A stretch of 64,000 bases of DNA from Paenibacillus xylanilyticus (lineage in GTDB: Bacteria > Bacillota > Bacilli > Paenibacillales > Paenibacillaceae). Below, one piece after another: positions 25,786 through 35,051 of the stretch. Numbering within the stretch: position 1 is the first letter of the stretch; the number at the start of each line of letters is the position of its first letter. Under the pieces are notes generated by a model that ran no database searches, had not been told where the DNA came from, and saw only the letters and a list, made by a program, of their open reading frames with translations. The DNA lies in NCBI RefSeq assembly GCF_013359935.1, contig NZ_JABMCB010000190.1:434001-498000 (forward strand), in the 5' to 3' direction. A program made the position numbers and the translations under genes.

Positions 25786-26952
25786 ATGTCCATGTCCATG
25801 TCATCCTATGTTTTCCCTGTTCAAACCGCTTTTTTTATCTTTGTGATCATCTCCATGTTTCTGCTTGTTCCGTGGCTGATCTATGGTTATCGCAAAGACG
25901 GATTTTTTAGCTGGTCCCGGTTTGGCATCAGCTTTTCCTTTATCTTTTATATTCTGGCTGCGTATTGTCTTGTCATTCTGCCATTCCCGACGACACGAAA
26001 CACATGCGCGCAGCAAGCAGCCGACACGGTATATTACAATCTCGTTCCTTTCGCTTTTGTAAAAGATATTATGAAAGAAACGCCGATTGTATGGTCTCAG
26101 CCAGCCACCTATGTCGGGATGATTCAGGGCAGAGCCTTCCTGCAAATATTGTTTAATGTCCTGCTCCTCATGCCGCTGGGTGTATATATCCGGTATTTCT
26201 TTCAAAAGAGATCCTACTGGAAGTATGCCTTAATTGGCGGATTTGGCCTTTCCCTGTTCTTTGAAATTACGCAAATCACCGGATTCTACGGTTATTACAA
26301 CTGTCCCTACCGCCTGTTCGATGTTGATGATCTGCTGTCAAATACATCAGGGGCCGTGCTTGGATTTTTTGCAGCTCCTATACTGCTTGCGTTGTTCCCA
26401 TCGCGTGCAAGCATTCAGGCGAAGAGTGAGCAGATTGTGGAGGAAAACAAGGTATATCCTATACCTCAGCTGCTCGCACTGATCATTGATGGTGTGGTCG
26501 TTGTTTTCATATCGAACCTGCTCTCCATCTTCAGTTTATCGAATACCAATCTCATCACCAGTGCAGCAAATACGACCATTGCGCTGCTCATTGTATTATT
26601 CTTCATTCCAACCGTTCGAGATGGTAAAACGCCAGGCTCCGCCCTCATGCGTTTCCGGTATGTCCGCAGGCAGACGGATAAGCCGTCCATGCGAGCCCTG
26701 TTTAAACGCTGGCTTGCACTCTACGTTCCATGGCTCATTTTCACCATGATCCGGCTCATTAACGACTATGCATTTTTAAATAATGATTCAGTGCTTGAGC
26801 CATACAAAGTATGGATTTCGGTCGGTATTATCGGCCTCTATATGCTTATGTTTGCAGCAATCTTCATCCATGTTGTGCTGGTGCTCTTCTCCAGAGGCGG
26901 CCGGGCATTCTATTGTGATCATGTATCCGGTATTAGAGCTTCCCGCAAGTAA
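25786..26952 (+). CDS. VanZ-RDD fusion membrane protein
   Basis: 388 residues. The N-terminal VanZ-like domain has about five membrane helices, with FNVLLLMPLGVYIRYF and the conserved SLFFEITQITG...FDVDDLLSNTSGAVLG segment. The C-terminal RDD domain begins near residue 225 (IPQLLALIIDGVVVVFI; GKTPGSALMRFRYV). VanZ alone is linked to teicoplanin tolerance; the role of the fusion is unknown. AAAGGAG precedes the start. Transcribed alone, convergent with the carboxylesterase. Confidence 0.85.
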   Translation: MSMSMSSYVFPVQTAFFIFVIISMFLLVPWLIYGYRKDGFFSWSRFGISFSFIFYILAAYCLVILPFPTTRNTCAQQAADTVYYNLVPFAFVKDIMKETPIVWSQPATYVGMIQGRAFLQILFNVLLLMPLGVYIRYFFQKRSYWKYALIGGFGLSLFFEITQITGFYGYYNCPYRLFDVDDLLSNTSGAVLGFFAAPILLALFPSRASIQAKSEQIVEENKVYPIPQLLALIIDGVVVVFISNLLSIFSLSNTNLITSAANTTIALLIVLFFIPTVRDGKTPGSALMRFRYVRRQTDKPSMRALFKRWLALYVPWLIFTMIRLINDYAFLNNDSVLEPYKVWISVGIIGLYMLMFAAIFIHVVLVLFSRGGRAFYCDHVSGIRASRK

Positions 26953-27006
26953 ATTTAGCAGTCCGTATTACAGTTTGGTGAGCAATCGTTTAGAAATTGG
27001 CAAAAG

Positions 27007-27043
27007 AAAGGCGTCTCCCGTCAGGAATGACGGAAGGCGCCTT
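27007..27043. terminator. Bidirectional terminator
   Basis: AAAGGCG...CCGTCA and TGACGG...GCGCCTTT form a long hairpin between the convergent vanZ-like and esterase genes. Confidence 0.85.
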
Positions 27044-27077
27044 TGATGTGTGTACCGTGACGTCACGAACCGTTCGT

Positions 27078-28538
27078 TTACACGCCAAGCAGTTCCCGCT
27101 TGGATGCTTCTGGATCATGCACCAACTCAATATCATGATTAAATATTAACGTAGCACGATCTTCCTTATAAGCAGGCCAGTTCACACCATCCGTCTCCGG
27201 ACGGCCATGCTTGGCAAAGGAAAGCCAGGCATCCTGCACCTTGCCTGCCAGCTCTGCAGCCGCGGCATCCGGTTCGGCATTCATAAATTTCAACACAGGC
27301 AATGTATTAAAGGCGAAGAAGATATCAATGCTGTGGATCGACTTTTTCAGCAGCGGATGCTCCGGCATGACCCAATCGAAGCGGTACATCCATACAGGGG
27401 CGTATTTCTGTTGTGCAGCGGCATATTGCAGTGCTGACCGCCAGAAGAACAGATCGGTCATGACCTGGGCCTGTCCGTCTGCCGTTTTGGGATAGCTGTC
27501 CGCGATCGCTGCACGATTCTCCAGATCCGGCGTCATAAAGTCAACTGCTTTTACCATATTGATCTCTTCCGAATAGGGTACATGCGGCTGAATGAACAGT
27601 GAACCTTCATGCAGGGTAGTACCGATCAGAACAGGGATGCCCTGGGCAGCGCCCTCACGAACAGCTTCTAATGGAGATTTCGGCAAGGTTACGCCATCCA
27701 GCACGGGCTGGAATAACAAAGCCATGGCAGCACCGCTGTGTTTTTTGACCGCTTCGCCAGCTGCAATGATCTGCTCAGCCGGAATGGTTTTCAGCTTATG
27801 TAGATCATGCGGTTCCACGCCCAGTACCTTCAGCATCGCGCTGCGGATCTCCGCGGCTTGCTCTGCCGGCATGAATTGGGACGCACCACTCTGCATAATG
27901 GCCCGGTGGAACAATCCCTTGGCCGCCGGCATCGCCATTAGGGCCGCAATGCTCATGCTGCCTGCAGATTCACCGAACACCGTAACGTTGCCCGGGTCAC
28001 CTCCAAAGGCTCCGATGTTGTCCTTCACCCACTGCAGGGCAGCAACCTGATCCAGCAGACCCACATTGGTTGCAAAACCATCGCCCAGCGGTGCCATATG
28101 CATGAATCCGAGCGGCCCCAGACGGTAGTTCATTGTCACAACGATAACGTTCCCCCGGAGGACCAGTTGTGTACCATCATACAGGGGCTGGCTTCCCGCG
28201 CCCGAGGTGAATGATCCACCATGAATCCATACCATGACCGGGAGTGGATCGCTGCTTTCTTTTTCAGGTGCCCAGATGTTCAGGTAAAGACTGTCTTCCG
28301 ATTCAACGGGAGGCTCTCCGGCCATCCCCTCCGCTTGGTGATTTCTTGGCTGTATATTTTCAGGACCGAATTTCCTGGCCTCTCGGATCCCGTCCCAGGA
28401 CTCGGGCTGAACCGGGGCTTGGAAACGCAATTCACCCACGGGTGGTTTGGCATAAGGGATGCCTTTCCATACCCTTGTTCCATGCAGATGCTCACCCTGA
28501 ACTATACCGTATCTCATGTTAACTTGAAGTTCTTCCAT
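27078..28538 (-). CDS. Type-B carboxylesterase (para-nitrobenzyl esterase-like)
   Basis: 486-residue alpha/beta hydrolase. Oxyanion hole VMVWIHGGSFTSGAG; nucleophile in VTVFGESAGSMS; acidic residue likely in TTLHEGS; His likely in KSIHSIDIFFAFN. Length and motifs match the B. subtilis PnbA group, which hydrolyses small esters. Cytoplasmic (no signal peptide). AGAGAGG lies upstream of ATG 28538 with long spacing; M8 is a possible alternative. Confidence 0.9.
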   Translation of the reverse strand: MEELQVNMRYGIVQGEHLHGTRVWKGIPYAKPPVGELRFQAPVQPESWDGIREARKFGPENIQPRNHQAEGMAGEPPVESEDSLYLNIWAPEKESSDPLPVMVWIHGGSFTSGAGSQPLYDGTQLVLRGNVIVVTMNYRLGPLGFMHMAPLGDGFATNVGLLDQVAALQWVKDNIGAFGGDPGNVTVFGESAGSMSIAALMAMPAAKGLFHRAIMQSGASQFMPAEQAAEIRSAMLKVLGVEPHDLHKLKTIPAEQIIAAGEAVKKHSGAAMALLFQPVLDGVTLPKSPLEAVREGAAQGIPVLIGTTLHEGSLFIQPHVPYSEEINMVKAVDFMTPDLENRAAIADSYPKTADGQAQVMTDLFFWRSALQYAAAQQKYAPVWMYRFDWVMPEHPLLKKSIHSIDIFFAFNTLPVLKFMNAEPDAAAAELAGKVQDAWLSFAKHGRPETDGVNWPAYKEDRATLIFNHDIELVHDPEASKRELLGV

Positions 28539-28638
28539 GTGGCGTATACATCCTCTCTATTTTCAATTTTCTACTACTATTGAGTATAGAACTCCGCAAG
28601 ACCAATTTACAAGTTTACCCAAAACAGCCCGGAGGATA

Positions 28639-28654
28639 CGTTTCACGTGGAACT
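28639..28654. promoter_or_regulatory. Imperfect parS-like palindrome
   Basis: CGTTTCACGTGGAACT matches 13 of 16 positions of the ParB/Spo0J site TGTTTCACGTGAAACA, including the central CACGTG. It may be chance, but it lies in a gene-free gap. Confidence 0.25.
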
Positions 28655-28668
28655 TTTACTTACACAGC

Positions 28669-28701
28669 GAAGACTCCGCTGCGAGTTTCGGCGAAGTCTT
28701 C
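28669..28701. repeat. Inverted repeat in the esterase/phosphoesterase gap
   Basis: GAAGACT and AGTCTTC arms enclose a GC-rich loop with partial inner pairing. No T run follows on either strand, so it is not a standard terminator. The rest of the 254-base gap shows nothing recognisable. Confidence 0.4.
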
Positions 28702-28792
28702 TATGCCCAGCTAACATTTGAACATCGTATCCACTGCATACATCCATCTCAGATTGTTCACATGATTGGATGCTGTCTTACGAATCATTACC

Positions 28793-29794
28793 CTACATGT
28801 CGACCTTCACTTTCACTGGATACGGTATTGTATACTCTGCACCCTCGATCCAAGTCCCCGTCACATAATTCCGTCCCTTGACGACAACCCGATCAGCGTA
28901 CACATCCACCTGCAGCCCTTGACTTCCCTCCAGACGCTCATCCTCATCCGTCCACAAGTATGCTACGGAAGCGGCATTAAACATCGTTGGCAGCTGACCG
29001 CCGGCTTCAACCATGGTGCGGGGTGCCTCCAGTTGCCAATGGGTATGACCTGAGAACAGAATCACCTGAGGATAGCGACTCAGAACAGACTTTACTTCGG
29101 CATCCTGGTTCACGCCATACCAGCCCTGATCTTTCATCGAACCGGCAACGGTATCCATCAGCGGCTGATGCAAAAAGACAAAAATCGGTCGGTCAGGAGA
29201 AGCCTGCTCGGACAATGTTGTTTCCAACCACGCTAGTTGTTCGGCAGACATATCACAATCCTTCGGATGGGGCTGCTCCGAACCCAGAAAGATATAATGA
29301 TAACCATGGATCCAGTGGTCGTGATACGAACCCTTCATGCCTGTGGTGGCTGTGAAATCATTCAATCGTTTCTGCCAGATTCCCTCCGTTGTAATAGGAG
29401 CGTCACCAGTTGTATTATTCCCTTCACTCATACGCTCTGGATGACCCAGCACTTCACCAACCTCATACGGTGTCATCGTCGTGAGATTTAATGGAGGGTC
29501 CTGCCACAGAATGGCTCCGATATCATGATTGCCTACGGTATAACGTATCTCGGGCAGTGCATCCCGTTGAGTATCCAGGATACGCTGCAGCTCTTGGTAT
29601 TCTTCCGGCAGACCGCGATCGGTCACATCGCCCACATGCATAATCCCACTGCTATCCTTCGCATACGATGTGATGTCAGCGAGCGCCTTCTCCAGATGAC
29701 GATTGTAAATATGGTCAGCTTGATCTCTCACATGGGTGTCGGTGATAACCTGAAAGCTGACTAGTGGTTGTTCAAGATGATGTCCATTTCCCAT
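28793..29794 (-). CDS. Calcineurin-like metallophosphoesterase
   Basis: 333 residues. Metal-site motifs in order: ITDTHVRD, GDVTDRG, VGNHD, FLHQPL and FSGHTHW, the complete dinuclear phosphoesterase set. No signal peptide. The ATG overlaps the stop of the SMR gene (TAATG), and it is the last gene of the Ugp-type operon. A cytoplasmic role in cleaving an imported phosphodiester is plausible but inferred from context. Confidence 0.9.
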   Translation of the reverse strand: MGNGHHLEQPLVSFQVITDTHVRDQADHIYNRHLEKALADITSYAKDSSGIMHVGDVTDRGLPEEYQELQRILDTQRDALPEIRYTVGNHDIGAILWQDPPLNLTTMTPYEVGEVLGHPERMSEGNNTTGDAPITTEGIWQKRLNDFTATTGMKGSYHDHWIHGYHYIFLGSEQPHPKDCDMSAEQLAWLETTLSEQASPDRPIFVFLHQPLMDTVAGSMKDQGWYGVNQDAEVKSVLSRYPQVILFSGHTHWQLEAPRTMVEAGGQLPTMFNAASVAYLWTDEDERLEGSQGLQVDVYADRVVVKGRNYVTGTWIEGAEYTIPYPVKVKVDM

Positions 29795-30129
29795 TAGGAA
29801 TCACTCCATTTCAGTCCGATAATACCAATCAGGATGAAGCCCATCCAGACCATTGACATTGCCTTCAGTCGTTCTCCCAGAAAGTAATGTCCCACAACCC
29901 CAATTAGCGTTATGCCTACCCCTGACCAGATCGCATAAGCAACACCAAGAGGCATATATTTCACTGCAAAATTCAATAGGGTAAAGCTTGCCCCATAACA
30001 GACAAACATAAAAATGGAAGGCCACAGGCGGGTAAAACCATCGGATACTCTCATCAGAATTGTGCCACTCAATTCCAGCCCTATGGCCAGTGCGAGCAAT
30101 ACCCATCCTGTGTAGGCATGGCTCGTCAT
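29794..30129 (-). CDS. Small multidrug resistance (SMR) family transporter
   Basis: 111 residues and four transmembrane helices. The essential membrane glutamate is in LAIGLELSGTILMRVSDGF, and PLGVAYAIWSGVGITL is the GG7-like dimer segment. SMR proteins export cations such as quaternary ammonium compounds or guanidinium. It overlaps the HAD gene upstream by four bases and the phosphoesterase downstream by one base, so it is translationally coupled inside the operon. Confidence 0.9.
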   Translation of the reverse strand: MTSHAYTGWVLLALAIGLELSGTILMRVSDGFTRLWPSIFMFVCYGASFTLLNFAVKYMPLGVAYAIWSGVGITLIGVVGHYFLGERLKAMSMVWMGFILIGIIGLKWSDS

Positions 30130-30893
30130 CCAGTCACCCCAACTTCCAGCAGTTCATGAAATGAACGTACCGTACGGTCAGATAGTTGGATCTGTGCAGG
30201 GTCGCCTACAGCAATCTTCCATGCAGCTCTTGCAGCGCGTGCCATTTCCATATCACCATCGGTATCACCAATGACCACAGACCCGCTAACCGAGACACCC
30301 ATACGCTCACAGGCCAACATGAGCATGTCAGGAAACGGCTTGCCCCGTCCAACCTGATCTGTCCCCACGACCACGGTGAAAAAGGAGTCGATTCCCATCC
30401 ACTGCAGATGGCGCAGAGCGCTCTCCGTCTCATCTGCAGTAACTACGCCCATCTTCAACCCCTTATCGCGACACTGCTCCAAAAATGCACGTACGCCGGG
30501 AAGCGGCTGAATGGGACGTGCCTTGTTCATGGCATATTCCGCCTGCAAAAGACACTCCCTCACGATGATTTTGGCTTCTGCCCAACTCAGCCCTGCACGG
30601 TACCCATGCCACGTCAGCACGGCATACACTTCCTCCATCGTACCCATGGCGAGGGGCCCCCGCACATCATATCCATTCATTCGGCCCTGCTCATCATGGA
30701 AGGTCCCCCAGATCTGGGGGACCTCTTCCTCAGCAAACAGAAGACCGCGGGCGGCAAGCTCTTCTCTGAAGTTTTCCATTATGCAATCTGTCCAGAAGCC
30801 CCACATGACCGTAAAATCCAGCAGGGTTCCATCCTTGTCAAACAGAATCGCCTCAATCGGGGTAGACGAAATCCCCAAATTCAATTCAGACAT
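30126..30893 (-). CDS. HAD-superfamily phosphatase
   Basis: 255 residues. Motif I ILFDKDGTLLDF with the nucleophile and general acid Asp, motif II VVTADE, motif III Lys in GRGKPFPDML, motif IV VVIGDTDGDMEMA. Cap type C1, similar to phosphoglycolate/beta-phosphoglucomutase-like enzymes; substrate unknown. It lies 12 bases after the solute-binding protein gene, suggesting it handles a phosphate released from the imported compound. Confidence 0.9.
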   Translation of the reverse strand: MSELNLGISSTPIEAILFDKDGTLLDFTVMWGFWTDCIMENFREELAARGLLFAEEEVPQIWGTFHDEQGRMNGYDVRGPLAMGTMEEVYAVLTWHGYRAGLSWAEAKIIVRECLLQAEYAMNKARPIQPLPGVRAFLEQCRDKGLKMGVVTADETESALRHLQWMGIDSFFTVVVGTDQVGRGKPFPDMLMLACERMGVSVSGSVVIGDTDGDMEMARAARAAWKIAVGDPAQIQLSDRTVRSFHELLEVGVTG

Positions 30894-30905
30894 CGTTTAA
30901 GCTCC

Positions 30906-32282
30906 TTATTTCACCCGATCCAGTTCCTTCTGAGCCTTCTCTTTGGCTTCCTTGAGGGCCTGTTCAGCAGGCATATTGTTAATCTGCACCTGGTCTGCCG
31001 CATCCTTCAACGCTTCGTTGATCTTGCCGCCAGTCGGATCCTGGAATGGAGCGGAAGCATGCGCTGCTTGTTGAAGAGGGACCTTGATTTGTGGATTTTC
31101 TTCACTGAACGCTTTGAAATCCGGATCTTCCTGCGCAGACTGACGGACGGCAATGTATCCTGTGTTCATGGACCAAGCCGCTGTGTTGGCAGTCTCCGAG
31201 AAATACGTCAGCCATTGGTATGCCGCTTGCTGCTGTTCAGGACTTGCTTCAGCCGGGATGCCGGCCATGATTGCACTCGCTATCGGTTTGCCTTGTCCTA
31301 CACCTTCCCAGCCTGGTTGCTCCATGGCTGCCACGATACTGAAGTCCAGGTCGCCCTGATCACCGCTGGAGCCGGTGTAGCCTGCTGCTTTATTTTTCAT
31401 GACATCATCAATCGTTTTGTACCAATATTCCCAGCCCTGTCCGCCAAAGTGAATGCCCATAATCTTGTCCTCGTGAATCCATTTGCGGAACAGTTCCCAC
31501 GTCTCTACCCACTCCGGTGAATCGATCATCACCGTCTTGCCGTCATCACTCAGAATCTGTCCGCCCTTCCCAAGCACGGCGTCGATCATGTTATCACTGC
31601 CCCACATCGGCTCCCAGCCGTAGAAGGTGGTTTTGCCATTCTCCTGCTTGGTCATCTTCGCGGCAGCATCCGCCAGCGCTTCCCATGTCGTCAGACTTGC
31701 AGGATCGATCCCATTCTCCTTCAGGGTATCCATACGGTAATACATCACTTGGGTGGTTCCGTACATCGGCAGGAAGTACTGCTTGCCATCCACTTTTCCC
31801 TGGTCCAGGAACGTTTGGACATAGTCCTCTTTATTGAAGTCCTGATCCGCAGCAATCATCTCATCCCTGGATGCATAATATCCTTTGCGGGCCCAGTCCA
31901 TATTGGCACTAAGTACGGCTGCGGGTACCTTTTTGGAAGCAATCGCTGCCTGCAGCTTCTGTTCGGTTTCTGTATAATCTGCTTGCACAATACCTTTGAC
32001 GACCACTTCGTTCTGGGAGGTATTGAAGGCGTCAATCGTTTTCTTCATGTTATCCCCCAGGTTACCCCCCAGGCCGTACCAGAACTCAATCTCTACCGGA
32101 CCGCTGGACGCCGAATCCGCCCCGCTCGCCGCTGCATCTGATCCTGTGCCTGAGCCGCTGTCCGCTGTGGAACCACATGCTGTGATCAGAGCAAAGCTCG
32201 CCGCCAGAACCAGTGACATGCCTCCTTTCCACCTGAGTTTCCATTTTTTCTTCCACGCTGTACTCGCCAGATTCCAATTCAT
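30906..32282 (-). CDS. ABC transporter solute-binding lipoprotein (UgpB-like)
   Basis: 458 residues, extracellular solute-binding family 1. Lipobox LITAC (Cys 36), Ser/Gly/Asp-rich linker, then EIEFWYGLGGNLGDNM, YFLPMYGTTQVMYYRMD and WLTYFSETANTAAW, which recall glycerol-3-phosphate/carbohydrate binders. AGGAGG lies seven bases before the ATG. With the two permeases upstream it forms an importer; no ATPase gene is in the cluster, so a shared MsmX/UgpC-type ATPase is expected. Confidence 0.9.
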   Translation of the reverse strand: MNWNLASTAWKKKWKLRWKGGMSLVLAASFALITACGSTADSGSGTGSDAAASGADSASSGPVEIEFWYGLGGNLGDNMKKTIDAFNTSQNEVVVKGIVQADYTETEQKLQAAIASKKVPAAVLSANMDWARKGYYASRDEMIAADQDFNKEDYVQTFLDQGKVDGKQYFLPMYGTTQVMYYRMDTLKENGIDPASLTTWEALADAAAKMTKQENGKTTFYGWEPMWGSDNMIDAVLGKGGQILSDDGKTVMIDSPEWVETWELFRKWIHEDKIMGIHFGGQGWEYWYKTIDDVMKNKAAGYTGSSGDQGDLDFSIVAAMEQPGWEGVGQGKPIASAIMAGIPAEASPEQQQAAYQWLTYFSETANTAAWSMNTGYIAVRQSAQEDPDFKAFSEENPQIKVPLQQAAHASAPFQDPTGGKINEALKDAADQVQINNMPAEQALKEAKEKAQKELDRVK

Positions 32283-32315
32283 TTTGATTCCTCCTATATA
32301 GATATGTTGTGAAAA

Positions 32316-33233
32316 TCAGTTTTTGTTCACGCCAGCTGTCATGTTTACACTTTGCATGATCGTTTTCTGGGTAAACAGGAAGAGAATGAGCAATGGTGCG
32401 ATGGTAAACGCACTGGCTGCCATAATCTGCGGCCAAGCCAGTCCATAGGCTCCGCCCTCCACGAAAAAGCTGCGCAGCCCCGCTGAAACCAGCTGCAGAT
32501 TCGGATCTTTTGTAATGAGCATCGGCCAGAAATAGTTGTTGTACTGGTCGATAAATGTAATCAATACCATCACGGCAAATGTTGAGCGAACCAGTGGGGC
32601 TATGATGGTCCACAAAATGCGGAAGTGAGACGCCCCATCCAGCTGCCCGGCTTCCACCAGCTCATGAGACACCTGCATGAACGCCTGACGAATCAGGAAA
32701 ATGGAGAACACACTGACACAGTTGGATACAATCAAGCCTGTATAGGAATCCAGCAATCGAAGCTCGCTGAGTACCAGATAACTGGGCAGATAAACTGCCG
32801 TACTCGGAATCATATACCCGACCAGAATAAGTCCTGTGAGTACGCCCTTTATTCGAAAACGCATATGGGTCAAGGCGTAAGCCATCATGCTGGAGTTGAT
32901 GATTTGGAACAGACAGATTGCAGCAGCTACACCTGTGCTGTTCAACATGTAACGGGCAAACGGTGCCGACTGCCATGCATCCACATAATTGTTCCAGCGG
33001 AACGTCTCCGGCCAGAAGGTCGGCGGGAACTGCCAGATCTCATCATTGGTCTTGAAGCCGCTGATCACCATCCAGTAAAAAGGGAAGGCCATGCCCAGGC
33101 TGATTAACGCGAGCAGCAGATAACGGATTGCGGTACCCCATAATTTCCCCGCACGGGGAACCTTCTTCTTTTGCGTCTTCTCACGACTCGAACCTCTACT
33201 TGTTTGTTGTTTACTTATTGCGGTCATGTCCAT
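32316..33233 (-). CDS. ABC transporter permease (UgpE-like, MalG family)
   Basis: 305 residues, six membrane helices. The EAA loop ELVEAGQLDGASHFRILWTI couples to the ATPase. A basic N-terminal extension (KQQTSRGSSREKTQKKKV) precedes the first helix. Its start overlaps the end of the preceding permease by one base. It should form a heterodimer with that protein. Confidence 0.92.
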   Translation of the reverse strand: MDMTAISKQQTSRGSSREKTQKKKVPRAGKLWGTAIRYLLLALISLGMAFPFYWMVISGFKTNDEIWQFPPTFWPETFRWNNYVDAWQSAPFARYMLNSTGVAAAICLFQIINSSMMAYALTHMRFRIKGVLTGLILVGYMIPSTAVYLPSYLVLSELRLLDSYTGLIVSNCVSVFSIFLIRQAFMQVSHELVEAGQLDGASHFRILWTIIAPLVRSTFAVMVLITFIDQYNNYFWPMLITKDPNLQLVSAGLRSFFVEGGAYGLAWPQIMAASAFTIAPLLILFLFTQKTIMQSVNMTAGVNKN

Positions 33234-34108
33234 TAGTAGTGCACCAGGCGTCTGCTGAGCAGGAACGATATGCCCGACAGCAGTACGCAGATCAGAATAA
33301 TGACAACAGCAATCGCCGATGCCTCGCCTACGTTGAAAGATTCAAACGCAGACTGATAATACATATAGAGCAGTGTTCTTGTTGATCCGGCGGGTCCCCC
33401 CTGCGTCATTACATTGATCTGATCATAGGCCTGAAGGGACTGGATTGTCAGAATGATAGACAGGAAAAACGTGGTTGGCGAGATCAATGGCAGTGTAATA
33501 CTTCGAAACTTGTCCCAGCTCCCTGCCCCATCTATGGAAGCGGCTTCTAGCAGATCGGATGGCAGGTTGCGCAGGGCAACCAGATAGAACACCATGGACC
33601 AGCCAATGGACTTCCAAAGGGTGACGATGAGAACAGCCACAAGTGCCCAGTCCGCATCCCGAAGCCAGCCAATGGGGGATACGCCAACCCAACCCAGCAT
33701 GAGGTTGGCAAGTCCAACCTCCGGTTCAAATATCCATGACCATGCAATGGATACGGCTACCGTTGGTGTCACCCAAGGGGAAAACAGCAGCGTCCTGAAC
33801 ACTCCGGATGATTTGATCCGGCTGTTCATGAGCAGTGCCAGCGCCAGTCCACCAACAATGGTTGGCACAACACTCCCTAATCCGAACAATAAGGTCACCT
33901 TCAGCGATTGGTAGAATTCGGAGTTGGTTAGCAGATAGCTGTAGTTCTCCAAACCAACGAACAGTTTGTCCGGACTCATGAAATCCCAATCCGTAAAACT
34001 CAGATAAACAATGTATCCCAGAGGCCCGAGCCAGAAAACGAGCAGCGGGACCAGAGCGGGAAGGGTGAACAGAATTGCCTCTGTTTCCCTCCATAATTTC
34101 ACACGCAA
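33233..34108 (-). CDS. ABC transporter permease (UgpA-like, MalF family)
   Basis: About 291 residues, six membrane helices; EAA loop LLEAASIDGAGSWDKFRSIT. First gene of the importer operon. The start is uncertain. GAGGAG is eight bases upstream of TTG 34108 (MRVKLWRETEAILF); GTG 34102 is also possible. GTG 34117 is too close to the ribosome site. A GbsR/MarR-type regulator diverges 200 bases away. Confidence 0.9.
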   Translation of the reverse strand: MRVKLWRETEAILFTLPALVPLLVFWLGPLGYIVYLSFTDWDFMSPDKLFVGLENYSYLLTNSEFYQSLKVTLLFGLGSVVPTIVGGLALALLMNSRIKSSGVFRTLLFSPWVTPTVAVSIAWSWIFEPEVGLANLMLGWVGVSPIGWLRDADWALVAVLIVTLWKSIGWSMVFYLVALRNLPSDLLEAASIDGAGSWDKFRSITLPLISPTTFFLSIILTIQSLQAYDQINVMTQGGPAGSTRTLLYMYYQSAFESFNVGEASAIAVVIILICVLLSGISFLLSRRLVHY

Positions 34109-34308
34109 TTCACACACTCCTCATCGTTCAATTTTTATTTAACATTAAGGATAAACTCGTTTAAAATTGCTCTATATTCTCTTCCGTACAAAAATGATTG
34201 TATAATACATTTGAAAAAACAAATTCCGGGTTATGTTAAAATCTCGGGAAGTCATGTAAAATATGAAAACGTAAAAGGAAATCCCATCCATATACCAGAG
34301 GTGAGATT

Positions 34309-34851
34309 GTGGGAAAAGATGCAGCCGGGGACCAGGATCATGTTGCGATGTCCTATCGGCGTGAGCTGAGGGAGAAAGTCATCAACGCGATTGCCCATAC
34401 CATGGATTTATACGGAGTGAATCATTCCTTTGGCCAATTGTATGGCATTATGTATTTCGAGGATCGACCCATGACACTGGAAGAAATGAAGAATTCCATG
34501 AACATGAGCAAGAGCAATATGAGCTATGCCGTACGTTCTCTTACAGAGTCACAGATGATTTACAAACTGGAGGAAAAGCGAGAGCGGCAGGATCTTTATT
34601 TGGCGGAAACAGACTTTTTCCGAACGTTCCAAAACTTCTTTGGAGCCAAACTCCAGCGGGAAATCGACGTCATGCAGGAAAGCCTTCAGGAGGTTATTCC
34701 GGAGTTATCCGAAATTATTCTCGCCAGAACGACGCTGCCTGAGGAGCGGGAGGAAGCTCTGAGGGATTTACACAAGCTTCAGCACGCGGAGCAGTATTAT
34801 CAGTGGCTGCAGGGGTTTGTAAACCAGCTGCGGGATGGCGGTTTTTTTTGA
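34309..34851 (+). CDS. GbsR/MarR-family transcriptional regulator
   Basis: 180 residues. The winged helix spans about residues 40-95 (RPMTLEEMKNSMNMSKSNMS and VRSLTESQMIYKLEEKRERQ), followed by long helices. It belongs to the GbsR-type branch known from glycine betaine/choline control. Start is GTG 34309 after AGAGGTGAG. It diverges from the Ugp-type operon, which makes that operon the prime target; a choline-containing phosphodiester is an attractive but unproven ligand. Confidence 0.82.
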   Translation: MGKDAAGDQDHVAMSYRRELREKVINAIAHTMDLYGVNHSFGQLYGIMYFEDRPMTLEEMKNSMNMSKSNMSYAVRSLTESQMIYKLEEKRERQDLYLAETDFFRTFQNFFGAKLQREIDVMQESLQEVIPELSEIILARTTLPEEREEALRDLHKLQHAEQYYQWLQGFVNQLRDGGFF

Positions 34852-34998
34852 AAATGCTCCACAAGAAAGCGGACAAAGCAGTTGAAATTGCAGAAACGTG
34901 CAAAAGTATACACAATGTGATGAATAAAGCACCTACAGTTCGTTGCAATGACGCACATGTAAAATTACCTCTATTCGTATGTGATAGTTCGTTAAAAC

Positions 34999-35031
34999 CA
35001 AAAAAGGTCACCCCTTCGGGTGGCCCTTTTA
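34999..35031. terminator. Terminator with CUUCGG-type loop
   Basis: AAAAGGTCACCC, loop CTTC, GGGTGGCCCTTTT. A and T runs on both sides fit termination of both the regulator and the convergent S-layer protein gene. Confidence 0.85.
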
Positions 35032-35051
35032 GTGTTCACTTCTACTGACGC

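Noticed and set aside
30186..31520. 444-codon plus-strand open frame
   Set aside because: Lies antisense to the HAD and UgpB-like genes, which have clear motifs; composition is that of a reversed coding strand.
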